From the NCBI GenBank assembly GCA_034769895.1, contig CM068375.1:255605542-255669541 (forward strand): DNA of 64,000 nt, written 5' to 3'. Each line of letters begins with the position of its first letter. Position 1 is the first letter of the stretch. Below, piece by piece: positions 1 to 12,540 of the stretch. The notes under the pieces are model-generated. The model was given only the letters and a program-made list of their open reading frames with translations. It was not told the origin of the DNA and ran no database searches. Source of the DNA: Magicicada septendecula (Eukaryota; Arthropoda; Insecta; Hemiptera; Cicadidae). The position numbers and the translations under genes are program-made.

Positions 1-3000
1 TGATAGAAATTTTAAATGAAGAAGGAAACTGCTACTTGGTAAATTAATATGTATTGTGCTTTTAAAAGGAAAAGAGAGATAGCTACCATTTTTCTAATTC
101 TATCAGTAGGATAGAAAACAGATATAATATAAAATGTATGAGACCCCATTAATATTAAGTATTTATCTCTAAATCACCAGTCGATTGTCTCAAAATAATG
201 CGAAAAATTGCGAAAGAAACTACCGTGTAGTTATTTTTATCTCGCAAGGGTGTGTACGATGAACTATAGAAAAGAAACTTGTAGATAAATGTTTTTAAAC
301 AATGCCGTTTGGTTGCTAATCCCCGACCTTATAACTTTTTTATATACTTGCTTTTGTATAGAAAAGTCTTATGAAGTGAAAAGAAATTAGTAAAAGAGAA
401 TGGAAAATTCCAGGGTGAGGAAGAATATTTAACGTTACGAATTATAAAACGAAGGAGATATTACAGCTGCAATAAAGAGCAGGCAACGAATTATATCAAG
501 GGCTCAAGAGAGAAGTAACGCAACGGAAGGCTGATTGGAATTCCTCAACTTAAATGTGAAGGAGGTATTGTATAATATTAATACTACCTGTAACTACCGC
601 AGACCTTCCTTTGTCATAAACCGTCTCCTCACCATTCCCGATGGACCTCCTCCCAGAAACCCCCGCCAACGGAGAAATAGAAATAATTAAGTCTCTTCGT
701 CATACTTACTACACCTGGCTTCCTTCTTGATAACTTAACATCTTAAATTTTCCTATCTGCCTATCCGGTCTTTATCCCTCTCCTTTGTGCCTCCCCGCCT
801 TACCTTGACGCCTCTCTGACACCTCCCTCCAGCTTTGACGTCCTGCGTTACTCGACCTCGTCTTGGCTGTCGTTTGACTTATACTTTTATTATGGCTCTA
901 CCATCACCCATTTGGCTCTGCACACTACGTAAACACACAAATACACATCCATACACTACACTCTATCCTGAATGCCTCCACCTACTTCGCCACCGGTCCG
1001 CGCTGCGCTGGCGTGCGACTCCTCTAAATCTCCAATCGGCGGAAGGGTGCTTGCCCCAGATCAGCCTGAGTCTTATCCTCTGAGACAAGTCTCAGACAAC
1101 GCAAAAAAAGGTATAATATTATAGCCTACTGTCTACTATGACTGTGAGACGCGAATATGACAGCAGATATGCAAGAATGTAGGAGGCTACAGAAGAATAA
1201 AGGAACGGTCCAACTTCGGATATTATGGCTTAAGTAATATTAGAAAGGATTATTACAATTTATTTTATACACCACACAATATATGTGATAATTTTAATTT
1301 TTTATTTATCTATAAATTTTGAAACGAATTAAGACCTGTATTAACATCAACCGTTGTGTATATAATTCTTTTCACTCAGACTTTTCACAAAGTTTAGTGA
1401 TATATTAAAACCATGTGTAAGATAATCAATTTTTGTGAAACCTATAATATACCCATTAAATAGTGTAGACTAGACAAGTATGATAGTAGCTTAATACAGT
1501 CTTTTTTCCGGGATGAAAGGGAAATTATAATATTGTGCGCTTAAGAATGAAACTTTTTTTGTTACTAGACCGACGTTTATGAAAATCTATTTGTCTTCAT
1601 TTCTCAGATTGTAATAAAATTGGAATCAATTATAGCCTATATCAAATTAAAAATTTTTGCCAAAATTATTTGTTACTAACCAAGTTTACTTTATTTTCTT
1701 AACCGATGGATTTTTGCATATCAAATTCCGTTTATTAGACATCGATTTTTCAATATAAAATTGGTCTCTAGATTACTGATTTGCGTTAATGCGTCCAAGA
1801 AAAATAGTAGTTTGATAAACCTTATTACTAAGTTTTAATGTTTGTTTACATACGGCGTTTTCAAGAAACTGTAACAGTGTTAGAATAAATAGGCCTACTT
1901 AAAAATTTGATTACATACCTGCACCTAGTTTCGTATACAGAAGCAGTGTAAAAAGTATTTTGTAAAGCTTTCTTACAAAATTATAACATAACTGAAGCCC
2001 AAATGATGTTTAAGATTTTGCACGTTAAGTCATATGAAGTTTACTTAAGAACCTGTTACGTTCAGACTTCCTGAGATACAGTTATTGAGAAGAACAAGAG
2101 TAACAGAAAGAAAGAGAGAGATAGTGAGAGAGAGGTCAAAGTACATGATGTTTACTACAGTTGGCTACTTATAAGGAACTTGAAAATAATTAAACTTATT
2201 GTAATGTAGAAAGTTAACGAAACATGAACCAAAAGCGAGGATTATGTGCAGCAGACTCAAGAGTTTTATTAACAGGATCCAAACAGCCTTTGGTGAAACG
2301 ATTATTACGTTAAATAATTTATTCGCAATTAAGAAGTGGTACATTTTGAAGAAAGGAAAAAACCGAGGATGAGGAACTTATAAGTTGCTATTAAAATATG
2401 TAACTTACCTTTTGGATACCTAATTATTTTACAAGCAAGTTACGGAAACTATAAAAAAAAATTAATTCTTAATATATAAGCCTTCACGTATTATTTCAAA
2501 AAAATTAGATTACTGCTCACTGTGATATATGAAAAGCAAAAATATAATTAATGTAACATTACAACTCTGTATGATATAAACTCTTCTGCTTCTGCAGGTT
2601 GTTATTTATATTATTGGTACTTATAGAAATTTTTATTAATCAGAATGGTGAATAAATTTCCAACGGATGGGAGTCAACTTGAAACATGTTGCTTCGGTAC
2701 TACTGTATACCAATAACTGCACAACTATATTCTTACAAATGATATTCGGTATGAATGAGAATAATTAAAAATTCGTAATTCTCTCTCCCCCATCTCTCTT
2801 CTCCCCCTCACTCTTTCTCTGTCAATTTTCCCCATCTACCTCACTAATAGGGACAAACCTCACTACTACCTTTAATTAAACATGACTACTTCACTATTAA
2901 TTTCCTTTTATTTTCATTAAGTTAGCACGGCAGGTCCTTCTGCGACTGCACCCAAAGCGCGCCTCTTTAAGTGTTTGTTGAAATGTTACACTGCTACAAA

Positions 3001-4780
3001 CAGATTACTCAAGTTTGAATGTGTAGTCTGTACGAACACAGTGAATGATTAAACAAACAGTGAAGGATTGTGTGTAACACTGAAATTGTTGACAAGAAAA
3101 AGAAGAAACTGTACGAGTTGGCGCGCGTGCGTGTGCGCGCGCGAGAGAGAGAGAGAGTGAGTGAGTGAGTGAGTGAGAGGACTGAAAGAGAGAAACATGG
3201 GCAGAGGTAAATCTGTCGCATTAAATTCACGCCAACAACATTCTTAATGTCGTAATGACACAACAGTCTTTGTTTACAAAAATTACTACCGTTGTCATGA
3301 CACAAATATACAGATCTAATGTGTGTTGGCAGGCTGACGCGTTCGTACTACTAATTCATTCGAAGGCTGTATTCACTCCTGTCTGTATTAAAATAATACA
3401 AATGTTGTTTTATAGTAATAATATAATAATAATAATAACAACTATCACGATTTGTAGGCTTAAGCATTCATAACATAAACAGTTTTCTAACGTTCCCGCC
3501 ACTCAAGACTTCTACGAACTTTTTTTAACCTATTGATTTTACTCCATTTTTAATAATTCACCAATCCCTTCAGTTTATAACTTACTGCTTACATGTCGGA
3601 GTCATGTGATAGTATGAAACTTTTATTGAGCAGAATTCAGTATGACGGATATTCGTGGCATACCTACGGAGATGTGAAAGTAACGTAGTTGTACTTCGAT
3701 TGCAGCTTGGATTCACTAAATTCTGTTGCCTTCTGTACGAGCGGGTAAATTCTATGCAGGAATGGGAAAATTATTATGTAAAAAAAAGCAGTGATCATTA
3801 AAGACAGAGGCACTGAGTGTAGGAGATCAGACCGTTGTAGGTCAAGTACTAGTAAAACCTGGAAAAGCTTATCGTCCACTACTACATATTAAGTAGGTTT
3901 AATGAAAATTATGTAAATGGAACGGATGTAATTTCGAAACTGTTAATTTCCTTCAAGTGTGTACTAAAGTAAAGAATGTTACAATTTATAAGTTGGTAAT
4001 TACACCAGGTAATGCTAACAACCAGTAGCCTACGGATTCGAATGTGTGTGTGAAGAGGGCTTTTGAGTCGATAATAACGCTATTACCTACTTGACACAGA
4101 AATTCCCGTGTCACCTGCATTTTGTATTATGCAAACGTTCGGAGGATGTAAATTTTTCAACAACATTGTTGGAGTGCCAACCTTTAGAATGAACCGTTGT
4201 GGCGGAATGCAAGATTGATTTAAAGAATTCAAAAATTCTTGGAGATAGTACACTATATTTTCAATATTAAATACGGTGTTAATAGATTCTTCGGACTTTT
4301 TATTATCCCCAGAAAATTTTTCCAAACTTGTATCATTATTTTCCTTCACAGATTCGATTCTTTGGGAATAACCACTTGTAATTTTTATCAAGTAAACACT
4401 TGACGTTTTGCACAGAATTTAGCAATTAATACAGTGTTGTGCTATTTACTATGTCCCAGTTTTTCGTCAATTTCTGTGAAGCTATCGTCATTAGGAACAC
4501 TACCGTCACCGAGGTGCAGTAAGTTTGTAGAAAAATCACCATCTCCTCCTCCTCCTAAATGGGCTCTCATATTGCTTTGCAAATTTAGTCTGAATAGCAT
4601 TCCACATCGCCGAGGACTTTAAACACACTGAGACAATATCAGCGCAGGTTCCTCTTGCAGTTACCGGTAATCTCTAGCGAGAATCCTCTGAAATAACAAA
4701 TGTTACGCTACCCACTAATTTGTTACAATTTCTTAAGTCTTGGAGAGTTTGATTGACCGTTTCTATACAGTCCACAAATC
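1..4780. other. Non-coding DNA, no gene recognised
   Basis: AT-rich DNA with only short open frames and no recognisable protein motif on either strand. It contains a cytosine/pyrimidine-rich, more GC-rich patch at about 590-1090, another pyrimidine-rich patch at about 2780-2850, and a purine microsatellite at 3121-3180. One TAGGCCTAC motif lies near 1890. The patch at 590-1090 could be part of an old transposon, but nothing identifies it. Confidence 0.6.
3121..3180. repeat. GC/GT then GA/GTGA microsatellite
   Basis: A run of alternating GC and GT dinucleotides passes directly into GA repeats and then GTGA repeats, followed by GAGAGG. It is a compound simple repeat with no coding signal. Confidence 0.9.
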
Positions 4781-4789
4781 GCCTTCGTT

Positions 4790-5990
4790 TTACCGTTCAT
4801 GATTAGTTTCCGTTTTGATCGCTCTTTCTTTTGTCATGCTTCCTCTTCAATACGAATTGCTTTTTTAATAGGAGTCAGTGAGAATACTTGACTTTTTCTT
4901 CTTGGCGCATTTCTATTTTATTTTTGCAGTCGCTTTCGGATAAGGGCGAATTTATTCTGGTGTCAATTGTGATAAGGTATTAGCAGATGTCCCGTTTATT
5001 TCCGACGTGGGAGGTCCGGCTACTGTGGTCTCTTGACAATCTTCTGTTGGTGTTAATCTTCCTTCATAATTACTTTTGTCTCCTATCTCTCTGTCAATTA
5101 CAGGTGAACACAGAAACTCTTCGATACTGAATATATTTTCATTTAATGGCCAAATTCCAGTTGAACTAAAACCTGCTGTCCGTTAGATGGTGTAGCTGCC
5201 TTTGAAAGAGTATCTTTTGCTAGCCCAGGTATGTCATGGTTTTACCTGGGTTTATTGTCATCCAGCTCTCAGCGGCTGCACCGAAACAGGCCATATAAAC
5301 ACTTGTCTAATGGCTGAAGTCAGATTGTAACAGGTATGAGGTATAAACTGTTTCATAAATAGTAAAAAAAGAGAGGCTGTAATTTATCTTGATGGATGTG
5401 CTACTCCAATACAACCTGCTGGTCCATAAATAATCAAAGTGATATCTACATAACACTCTGTGGATATAACGATAAGTGGTGGTTTCCAGCTGATATCTAT
5501 GAAAATACCACTGGTTTCACCCTTTTCCAAAGGGGTAACCCTGCTGACTTGTTTATTTCCCTTCAAACTGACAACTTTGTTAGGACAGTGCACTGTCGTT
5601 ATGCTGCCTGGTTTCCTTCACATTCCAAATATTGTGACAGTAAAAATGAAGGCGACTTATCACAGAATTCCAATATTGAAGAAAGTTTTATGTTATGTTT
5701 ATTAAAACTAAATGCTATTGCAAAACTTGTTGCTTCAGCCTCTCTAAAAGACAACCTTGAATGTCGCTGCATGAAGCCAGTAAAACAATCTTTTACCGGC
5801 CCAGTTCACCAGAAAATCGACATTATGTGCAAACACGTATTCGGAGGCTAACATACGAATATTCTTAGGGTACAAACCATAATAACTAACAGAATAGTGC
5901 AGATCATAACACAGAAATCTGATTTTTCTTTTTGTTCTTTCCTAAATACAAGTTGTGGAAAACGCCGAGTCTTTGTAGGGTTTGTGAGCT
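4790..5990 (-). pseudogene. Decayed pogo/Tigger-like DNA transposase
   Basis: Read on the minus strand, scattered frames match the order of a Tigger/pogo-type DDE transposase (Tc1/mariner superfamily). A KDxFTGFMQRHSRLSFREAE-type segment (about 5745-5810) comes from the region after the CENP-B-like DNA-binding domain. Then come a PGSITTVHCPNKVVSLKGN segment (about 5555-5625, the place of the usual DETG..TVQ..K..A.KG motif), a GPAGCIGVAHPS segment (about 5390-5430), a SWMTINPGKTMTY segment (about 5226-5270), KAATPSN (about 5187-5207), and a LTPE-IRPYPKA tail (about 4930-4970). The frame changes several times and in-frame stops interrupt it, so it cannot encode a working transposase. The DETG acidic residue is not preserved. 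No terminal inverted repeats were identified. The plus-strand 151-residue open frame over the same DNA is a shadow. The family call is from remembered motif order, not a search. Confidence 0.8.
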
Positions 5991-6750
5991 ACATCGCCCC
6001 AGAAAGTTTTTCACTTGTACGTTTGAACCAAATATGAAAAAAAGAAAACAGAACAAAATGTTTTACTTACATTGTACCAACATACCACTTTCCTTCTGGT
6101 GAAATTGAAGGTACACCTTTAATTTTAAAATTAGTGGCTGAAGTGTAGTGCTGCTGGCCACTCTACCTTTAGTGCGTGTGTCGAACACTCACTTTAGGCA
6201 ACCTATTCTACCTCCTAAATTTCCTAGGCGGCATAAAAAGGAGCCATTATTACTATTATCATTTTAAAAATTTTAGTTTTTTAGGATTTAATAAACACGT
6301 AATCTTCATTATAGGATCACAAGTAACTGACACATAATTAATTCTGAGATCTGTTAGGTTATGAATTAATTTTCTTTTAAAAGTTATAGAGAAACATAAC
6401 TTGCCCTCATGTTGCCACATTGCTTTTGTATTAGTATGAATCAATTGTACACTTACCATGGATCCAACAAAGTACGTAGCTGTAAACACCCATAGCAAAT
6501 TAGTGACAAAAAGGTTGCTTTACACGTTCTAAAATACAAAAGGGAACAAAGACTCATTTTACTGTACACTGCTATAATCAGACTGGAGGAGTATGTACTA
6601 CAAGCTATAACAAAAACGTTATACAGTTGCAGAGGTGCTGCGACTAAGGGACACTTGAAGAAGTACAAAGTATCAACTTATGTCTCTCTGCTCTCCCCTA
6701 TATGGTAATACTGTCTTATAACGACTGTTAAACAAATCAAATGTATTGTA
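5991..6750. other. Non-coding DNA upstream of the pogo relic
   Basis: No convincing gene. A short minus-strand stretch at about 6060-6240 starting MPPRKFRR could be the decayed N-terminus of the neighbouring pogo-like transposase, but the resemblance is weak. Confidence 0.4.
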
Positions 6751-6862
6751 TACCTTTATATGTGTATTTATACACAATATATCATAAACGTTTTTTGTGG
6801 CAAAAATACCTTTATATGTGTATTTATACACAATATATCATAAAAGTTTTTTGTGACAAAAA
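6751..6862. repeat. 56-bp tandem duplication
   Basis: Two head-to-tail copies of a 56-bp unit that starts TACCTTTATATGTG and contains a TACACAATATATCATAAA segment (6751-6806 and 6807-6862). Only a few positions differ, so it is a fairly recent local duplication. Confidence 0.85.
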
Positions 6863-6885
6863 TATCTGTCAAATTTTTGTATGTT

Positions 6886-9800
6886 GTAATGGTACATATA
6901 ACACTACCAACACCAGCGTACCACAAATAAGTTGAAAGCCACTACAATTAAGAATACCTACAAGGTCAAGCATACGATCATGGATAAAAAAGGAAGTATC
7001 ATAAGCCAAAACCAAGTGAATTAAAATGAAGAAGGAATTACCAGTAAATGTGCAACTAAAGAAGATAAAGCAAGACTAACGACGAGACGACGTACATAAT
7101 TACCCAATAGATCAAACAGTGAGAAGGAAACCCATTAAAGACAAAATCAAGAAGAAACCTATTAACCGTGAGAAGGAAACCAGTGAAAACAACGCCATGA
7201 AGAAACTTATTAAGAGGGAGGAAGGAATCGGTGAAGAGAAGAAGAAAATATCCAGATCAAACACAAAAAAGGGAGATAACATGAATTATAATGAACTAAC
7301 GTATGGCAATAAAAGAATTATTATAAAAGAAGAAAGAATAAATGGAATAAACAACATGATTTAAACCCCTAAGCTGCAAAACAAATTGACACTGACCAAA
7401 ACTTATTAAGTGAATACCTTCCTTGACAATGTAATACAAACAATAATCAATAAGAATGAATTATTGAACATAAAAAGTAAGAAAGAGAATGAATAATAAT
7501 AAGTTCTTAGCTAAATTATGTGTAGACATGAAAAGCGGGCTATGTCCAAAACACCAATGACCAATTGTAAAGTGGAATTGATATTAGAAATAACCACTAA
7601 TTACCAATAGTAAAGACTGTAAAAGATAAACAAAATGTAATCTAATAATAACCAATAGATATACCAGTACTACATAAAGTCAAATAAATCAAATGTAATA
7701 CAGAAACACAAAACCGACAATAATCCATTGTTGTATATTATAACTATATGCTTGCCATAGAATGGATGCATGATGAACAAAATTATCTTGTAAACTTATC
7801 ATAAAAGAGTAGGAACTAAACCAACAACATTGAATGAGGCAGAATACTATTCGAATAAGTAAATTCAAGGATTATAGCCACCCAAATACTAATAATAACA
7901 ATAATAATAAATAAACCATGTTGACAGCTAGATGCAAGTAATCTTGGTTACTTTAAACCAAAGCAATTTTCAGTATAAATGCAGAATGAACTACTGCACA
8001 ATAATAACAGTGCTATCAAAACAATGATAAGAGATATTCAAGCAATAACGAGAATAATTTGATAGGATTACAACCCATATAAGAAGGTAACTTCCTAAAG
8101 TATAGTAAACTCACTTAACAAACTATAGTTAAGGTAATAAAACCACAAGATGAAGAAAAAGGACACTATCAGAAGTGACAATGACCAATGCAGTATGCAT
8201 AGGCCATAATAAAATGTTATTAACTATTAATGTTATAATAATATTAAGTATCATGTACATGTTGTGTTTATGTTAGTGTCTATACAGGAAAGTACAGAGC
8301 AACTCACCGCAGCTAATAATAGAAGAGTCAACGCAACTTCTTCAGAATCGAACTCATGAAATGGAACAAAAAACATTCTAAACTATTTAAACAAAATTAA
8401 TAAACGATGTCAAAGAGTAAGTAAATCCGATTCATATCGGATTCAATAATAGATTGAATTGGGTAGAATAAATCAATAAACCAAAAATTAATAATAAAAA
8501 CCAAAACGTTAAGAATAATAATAAAACAGACAATCTCGTCGTGCTAAAATGTTCATACACACTTTTTAAGAGAAAATTACTTAAAACTTCGAATCTAACA
8601 AGAAAAATATTGTGTCGAGTATTGTAACGATACAATTAAGCCAAATCTCGTACCAGTGATAAAAAAGATAATTCTTGATATAAAATTACTTCATATGAAA
8701 TAAAATGTGTAAAAAATGATTAAAATGTAAATACTTTGACAAGACGTACAACGATATTACCCAACCCAAGTGATTGAGCCAAAAAACATAAACATAAAGA
8801 AGGGAACCACGTAACATACTTATTAAAATGTAAATATTTTGACATGATTGAGCCAACAACCCAAACATACTTAAGAAAATGTGATTGACAAAACAATGAT
8901 GGACATAGAACGAAAGGAGAACCAAACCAAGATGAAGAATGAAGATGAAGATTATTGAAGAAGAAGAAGAGGAAGAATGAAGAGGAGACAGATAAAACCC
9001 AAGGGAAACTAACACACATATATAAAAGGGAAAGATTGTATGTTAAAGATAGAATACGGTCAATAAACCTTAAATAATTATATATTAATCAAACCAATGT
9101 TATTATTAGCATTAATTTAACATATGTACCCAATTTTTAAGACAATACAATTGTAAAACAATGTAGTATAGGAAAGGTACACTAACCCTGTCAGAAAGGT
9201 TAGATTCAACCCAAAACACAACTAGCCTAATATGGTTTATAGTAAAAATAATACTAAAACAAAAATAGTGAGAAATGGTAGGAGAAGGTATAGGGGTTCC
9301 CCATTAAATAACACTAATTACAAAACAGTGAACCAAGGTGAAGTGTTTTAGTGAAGTGTTAATGCCCTAAAAAATAGTGAAAGTGAATGTGAAACATTCA
9401 AATTAGAATGCTAAGGAAATAGACACTCTTTAAAACATTGATAAACCACCAATGATTGGAGTGGAATTATAATTAGTTGTATACCTAGAAATAATTAAAA
9501 ATAGTATTTAAAATTAATATAAGGGAAGCATGTGACATATCAGGGAGAAAGCCCAGTACCATAACTTGTGTTAACATGGCATGATAGGATAGAAGTAAAA
9601 TTTGTTATTAAAGATTAAAATTATAAAGAATACAACACCCCATGTTGAAAGGGGAATTAACCTTCATAATATTAGAGAAAGTGACAATGTTTATCACCCT
9701 AGTTTATAAGACAAGAAAGAAATCAATGTTAGTACTAAGAATAATTTATGACTTATAAAGAATAGTTGATTCAATGTTAAAGAAGGAATATGACTGAAAG

Positions 9801-11385
9801 GGGACTTACAGTCCATAAACCTAACTATTGTATTGTAAATAAAAAGTAATGAAAATGTATGTTGAATAATAATTAAAACACAAACAAATAAGTGAAGCCC
9901 ATCAGGCTGAATTCAGAATGTAATTTAAAAAGAAATACACTAAAAAACAATCATGGCTGATTTTAACTATGAAAACAGTTAACTGCCAAAGACATTCAAA
10001 TGTAAATTGTATCAATTTCACAAAAAATCTTACTAATCTAAGAACAGTGAATGGACAATTATTGTATATCAGTTATTTCAACACAGAAATATTATTGTAA
10101 TAATTTAATTCAAGAAAGATATGTTATTTATTAAATGTCAACTAATTAGACTATAATTAAAGTGTAACAGAATATGACCTTATGAGGTATCATTGTAAAC
10201 TTTGAAAGGAAAGAAAAATAATAGTGATGTCATTTATTATCCCAAAGGAATTATAAGGGAATAAAATCATTAGAAAAATACTTAATAAATTTGAATAAAA
10301 ATTCAAATATCTCTAACAATGTATGTAAGGAGTAATTAAACCAGCATTGAATTATTAGTTACTATGACAACGAGTCATTTGAGGCTTATTTTTCCGTTAA
10401 ATTATATAGACGCTGAAGAAACGAAGCGTGGGTACGCCACACAAGAAATTGGACAAACTAAAACTTTAATTTAAACAGTTACAACAAGTCAAATAGTGAA
10501 CCAAAATGATCCAATGTGAAGAGACGTCGATCTGTACAGAATTAATGATGACCAGGAACGAAATTAAACAAACTAATTAAAGAAAAAACCCAGACCAGTT
10601 TGAAGAAGATGCTGGAAGCCTACAACCAGCCCAAATTCGAAAAATACACGCCTACCCCGATGATGACCCTTCAACGTGAGACGAACTGATAAGTACCGAA
10701 TAATTTCTTACTCCTAAAACCCCAAATCACTTAAATTATTTTCAAATGATAAAATTTCTCACTATTTAAAAAATAGTATTTTCTTTCAAAGGTAAAGGCA
10801 CAATTTACTTACATTAAAAAACATTTGATTAACTTATAGAGATAACCTTATTTGTGAACATAACTACTGTAACAGAAGTACGACACTACTGAACAATTTG
10901 TACAAACACATTATAAATCCTAAGTACGTATAAGGTATAATAGTGTACTTTCTTTTCATGTAATCAACGTTTATGTCTATTTTCATGATCAAAAGAACTC
11001 CAGATTTTAAAAACATATTAATTTGTTAGAAGTAACTGAATGATAGTGTTTTGAATCAATTTTGCCAACCTGAGGTGTTTTGTGTTTCAAGCTCTAAGCC
11101 GGAGCATAATATTATAAATTTGTTTGATTCAATTGTCATGTTTATTAATAATTAAATGTGTATTAAAAAACGCAGTACAGTACATTACTATCTTGTTATT
11201 TCATAGGATTTGTTGTAAATATATGTGTGTTAGCGAAGTTTAAGTCATAGCCAACTAGCGCTTGTCACGAGTGGCCGAGTCGACAACCTGTGTAGCAGCG
11301 GGAATAATTCGAACGCCACAGCTGTCCATGCTAATACCACATATTACGTTAAAAACTAAATGTTTTAATTGTTTTAACAAAAACA
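6886..11385 (+). mobile_element. Candidate very long LTR (about 4.5 kb), Ty3/gypsy-type
   Basis: A long A-rich, strand-skewed block with the character of the 3.1-kb LTRs at 20168 and 31132. It starts TGTAATGG, carries an AGAAGAAGAA tract followed by a TATATAAAAG box (about 8950-9030), turns GC-richer near 10400-10700, then T-rich, and ends AAAAACA. Three bases after that end comes a TGGCGCC primer-site-like sequence, the same LTR-CA plus 3-nt spacing as in the 14-kb element. No partner LTR and no certain target duplication are visible, so this is a fossil 5' LTR with at most a stub of interior. Start position is uncertain. Confidence 0.45.
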
Positions 11386-11388
11386 ATT

Positions 11389-11414
11389 TGGCGCCACCCG
11401 GGAATCGTAATCCC
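11389..11414 (+). other. tRNA primer-binding-site-like sequence
   Basis: TGGCGCCACCCGGGAATCG reads as the complement of a tRNA 3' end (CCA plus acceptor plus T-arm-like CCCGGG). It lies 3 nt beyond the proposed LTR end. Which tRNA it matches was not determined. Confidence 0.4.
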
Positions 11415-11689
11415 TATGAATTAACAGGTAGGTTGTACTGGTAACATTGACAACGCTACGGACTCCAGTAGTGACGTCGATTTATGTAACAACCAGTGTG
11501 AGGCAAACACACTACAATCACACTAATACACTAAATAAACAAGTGTGATACATTTTAACAGGTACGACCTCGTTTTCTACGTTACAGTATTCATAATGCA
11601 AACCCTTAGATATCAAATATGAAATGAAAATATAAGAACCAAGTAAAATGTATATTCTATAGCCGGCAGAATAAGGGAAGGACAAATAA

Positions 11690-11838
11690 AATAGAGGCAG
11701 GATATCAAGAGAATGGAAAACATGGGACTACCTAAACAAGTAATAAGATACAGACCTCAGGGAAGACGAGATATAGGTAGGGCAAGGAAAAGAGATGCCT
11801 TCAGTGAAGGCAAAACAGGCTGTAATCCTATACCTTGA
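11690..11838 (+). pseudogene. C-terminal remnant of a non-LTR (LINE) retrotransposon
   Basis: A 41-codon open stretch (11713-11838) ends in a stop and reads KRMENMGLPKQVIRYRPQG followed by RRDIGRARKRDAF. The pattern RPxGRRxxGRxxKRW close to a stop codon is typical of the very C-terminus of RT proteins of insect LINEs. Here the usual tryptophan after KR is missing. An in-frame stop lies just upstream, and the rest of the reverse transcriptase is absent. The family was not resolved. It is a 5'-truncated, decayed copy of a kind that is common for LINEs. Confidence 0.5.
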
Positions 11839-12207
11839 CATGGAGAATATTCCTAATACTTAATAGCACACTTAAGAACAAAATATTGGTATGGAGAATC
11901 ATACACAACTTCCATGTTCTAAGATTTATATTTAAAATCATTTTCGAAATGAAATATTTCCATTAAAACTACTTCTTTCTACTTACTGCTTCAGCCACTT
12001 ACTGTGGGCACTAACGTATACCACCTCATGTTATCGCACTTGATTTTCACTGATGATGGAAGTCGATGGCACTGGCAAAACGTCTGGTTTTGCAGAAAAC
12101 ATTGGTCTACGGCCAAACAGGCCGGGAAGGAATTTTAAAAACAAACTGCTTCTTTGTTGTCAATAACGTAGTACATATATACAAAAAATTATCAGGTAAA
12201 CTATTAC

Positions 12208-12540
12208 GTTACAACAAAAAAATGTTTCAGGTAAACTACCCTTTCCCCGTAACCGATCTTCACCAAAATCAATAGGCCTTGAGTCCTCTATAACTCGGGC
12301 ACATATGTAAAAAAATATCTGATTCTGTTTGAATTTACGGCAGTTATCGTTAGTCATGAAAAAATTTCTCTTGTTACAACATAAAATATTGCAGGTAAAC
12401 TACCCCTTTATCTTAACCGATCTTCACAAAAAACAATAAGTCTTGAATACTCTACAATTCAGGGCTGTATGCAAAAAATTATTTGATTCTGTTTGAATTT
12501 GCGGCTCTTATCGTTTGCCATAAAAAATCTAGACAGACAC
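12208..12540. repeat. 166-bp tandem duplication
   Basis: Two copies (12208-12373, 12374-about 12540) share GTTACAAC, CAGGTAAACTACCC, CTTAACCGATCTTCAC-type, GATTCTGTTTGAATTT and GGC-TTATCGTT-GCCAT segments in the same order. Divergence is clear, so it is not recent. The block is followed by AGACAGACACACAGACAC. A third partial AGGTAAACTA copy lies at 12194. It resembles a dispersed repeat but was not identified. Confidence 0.75.

Noticed and set aside
5396-5851. Plus-strand 151-codon open frame
   Set aside because: It lies antisense to the pogo-like transposase relic, which explains the sequence far better.
7119-7364. Lysine-rich 81-codon frame
   Set aside because: Low-complexity A-rich sequence inside a likely LTR, with repeats of its own and no motif.
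6880-11590. Target duplication GTAT around 6879 and 11580
   Set aside because: The match needs the first base of the element to be shared, and the right end would lie 200 bp past the primer-like site, so the two ends do not agree.
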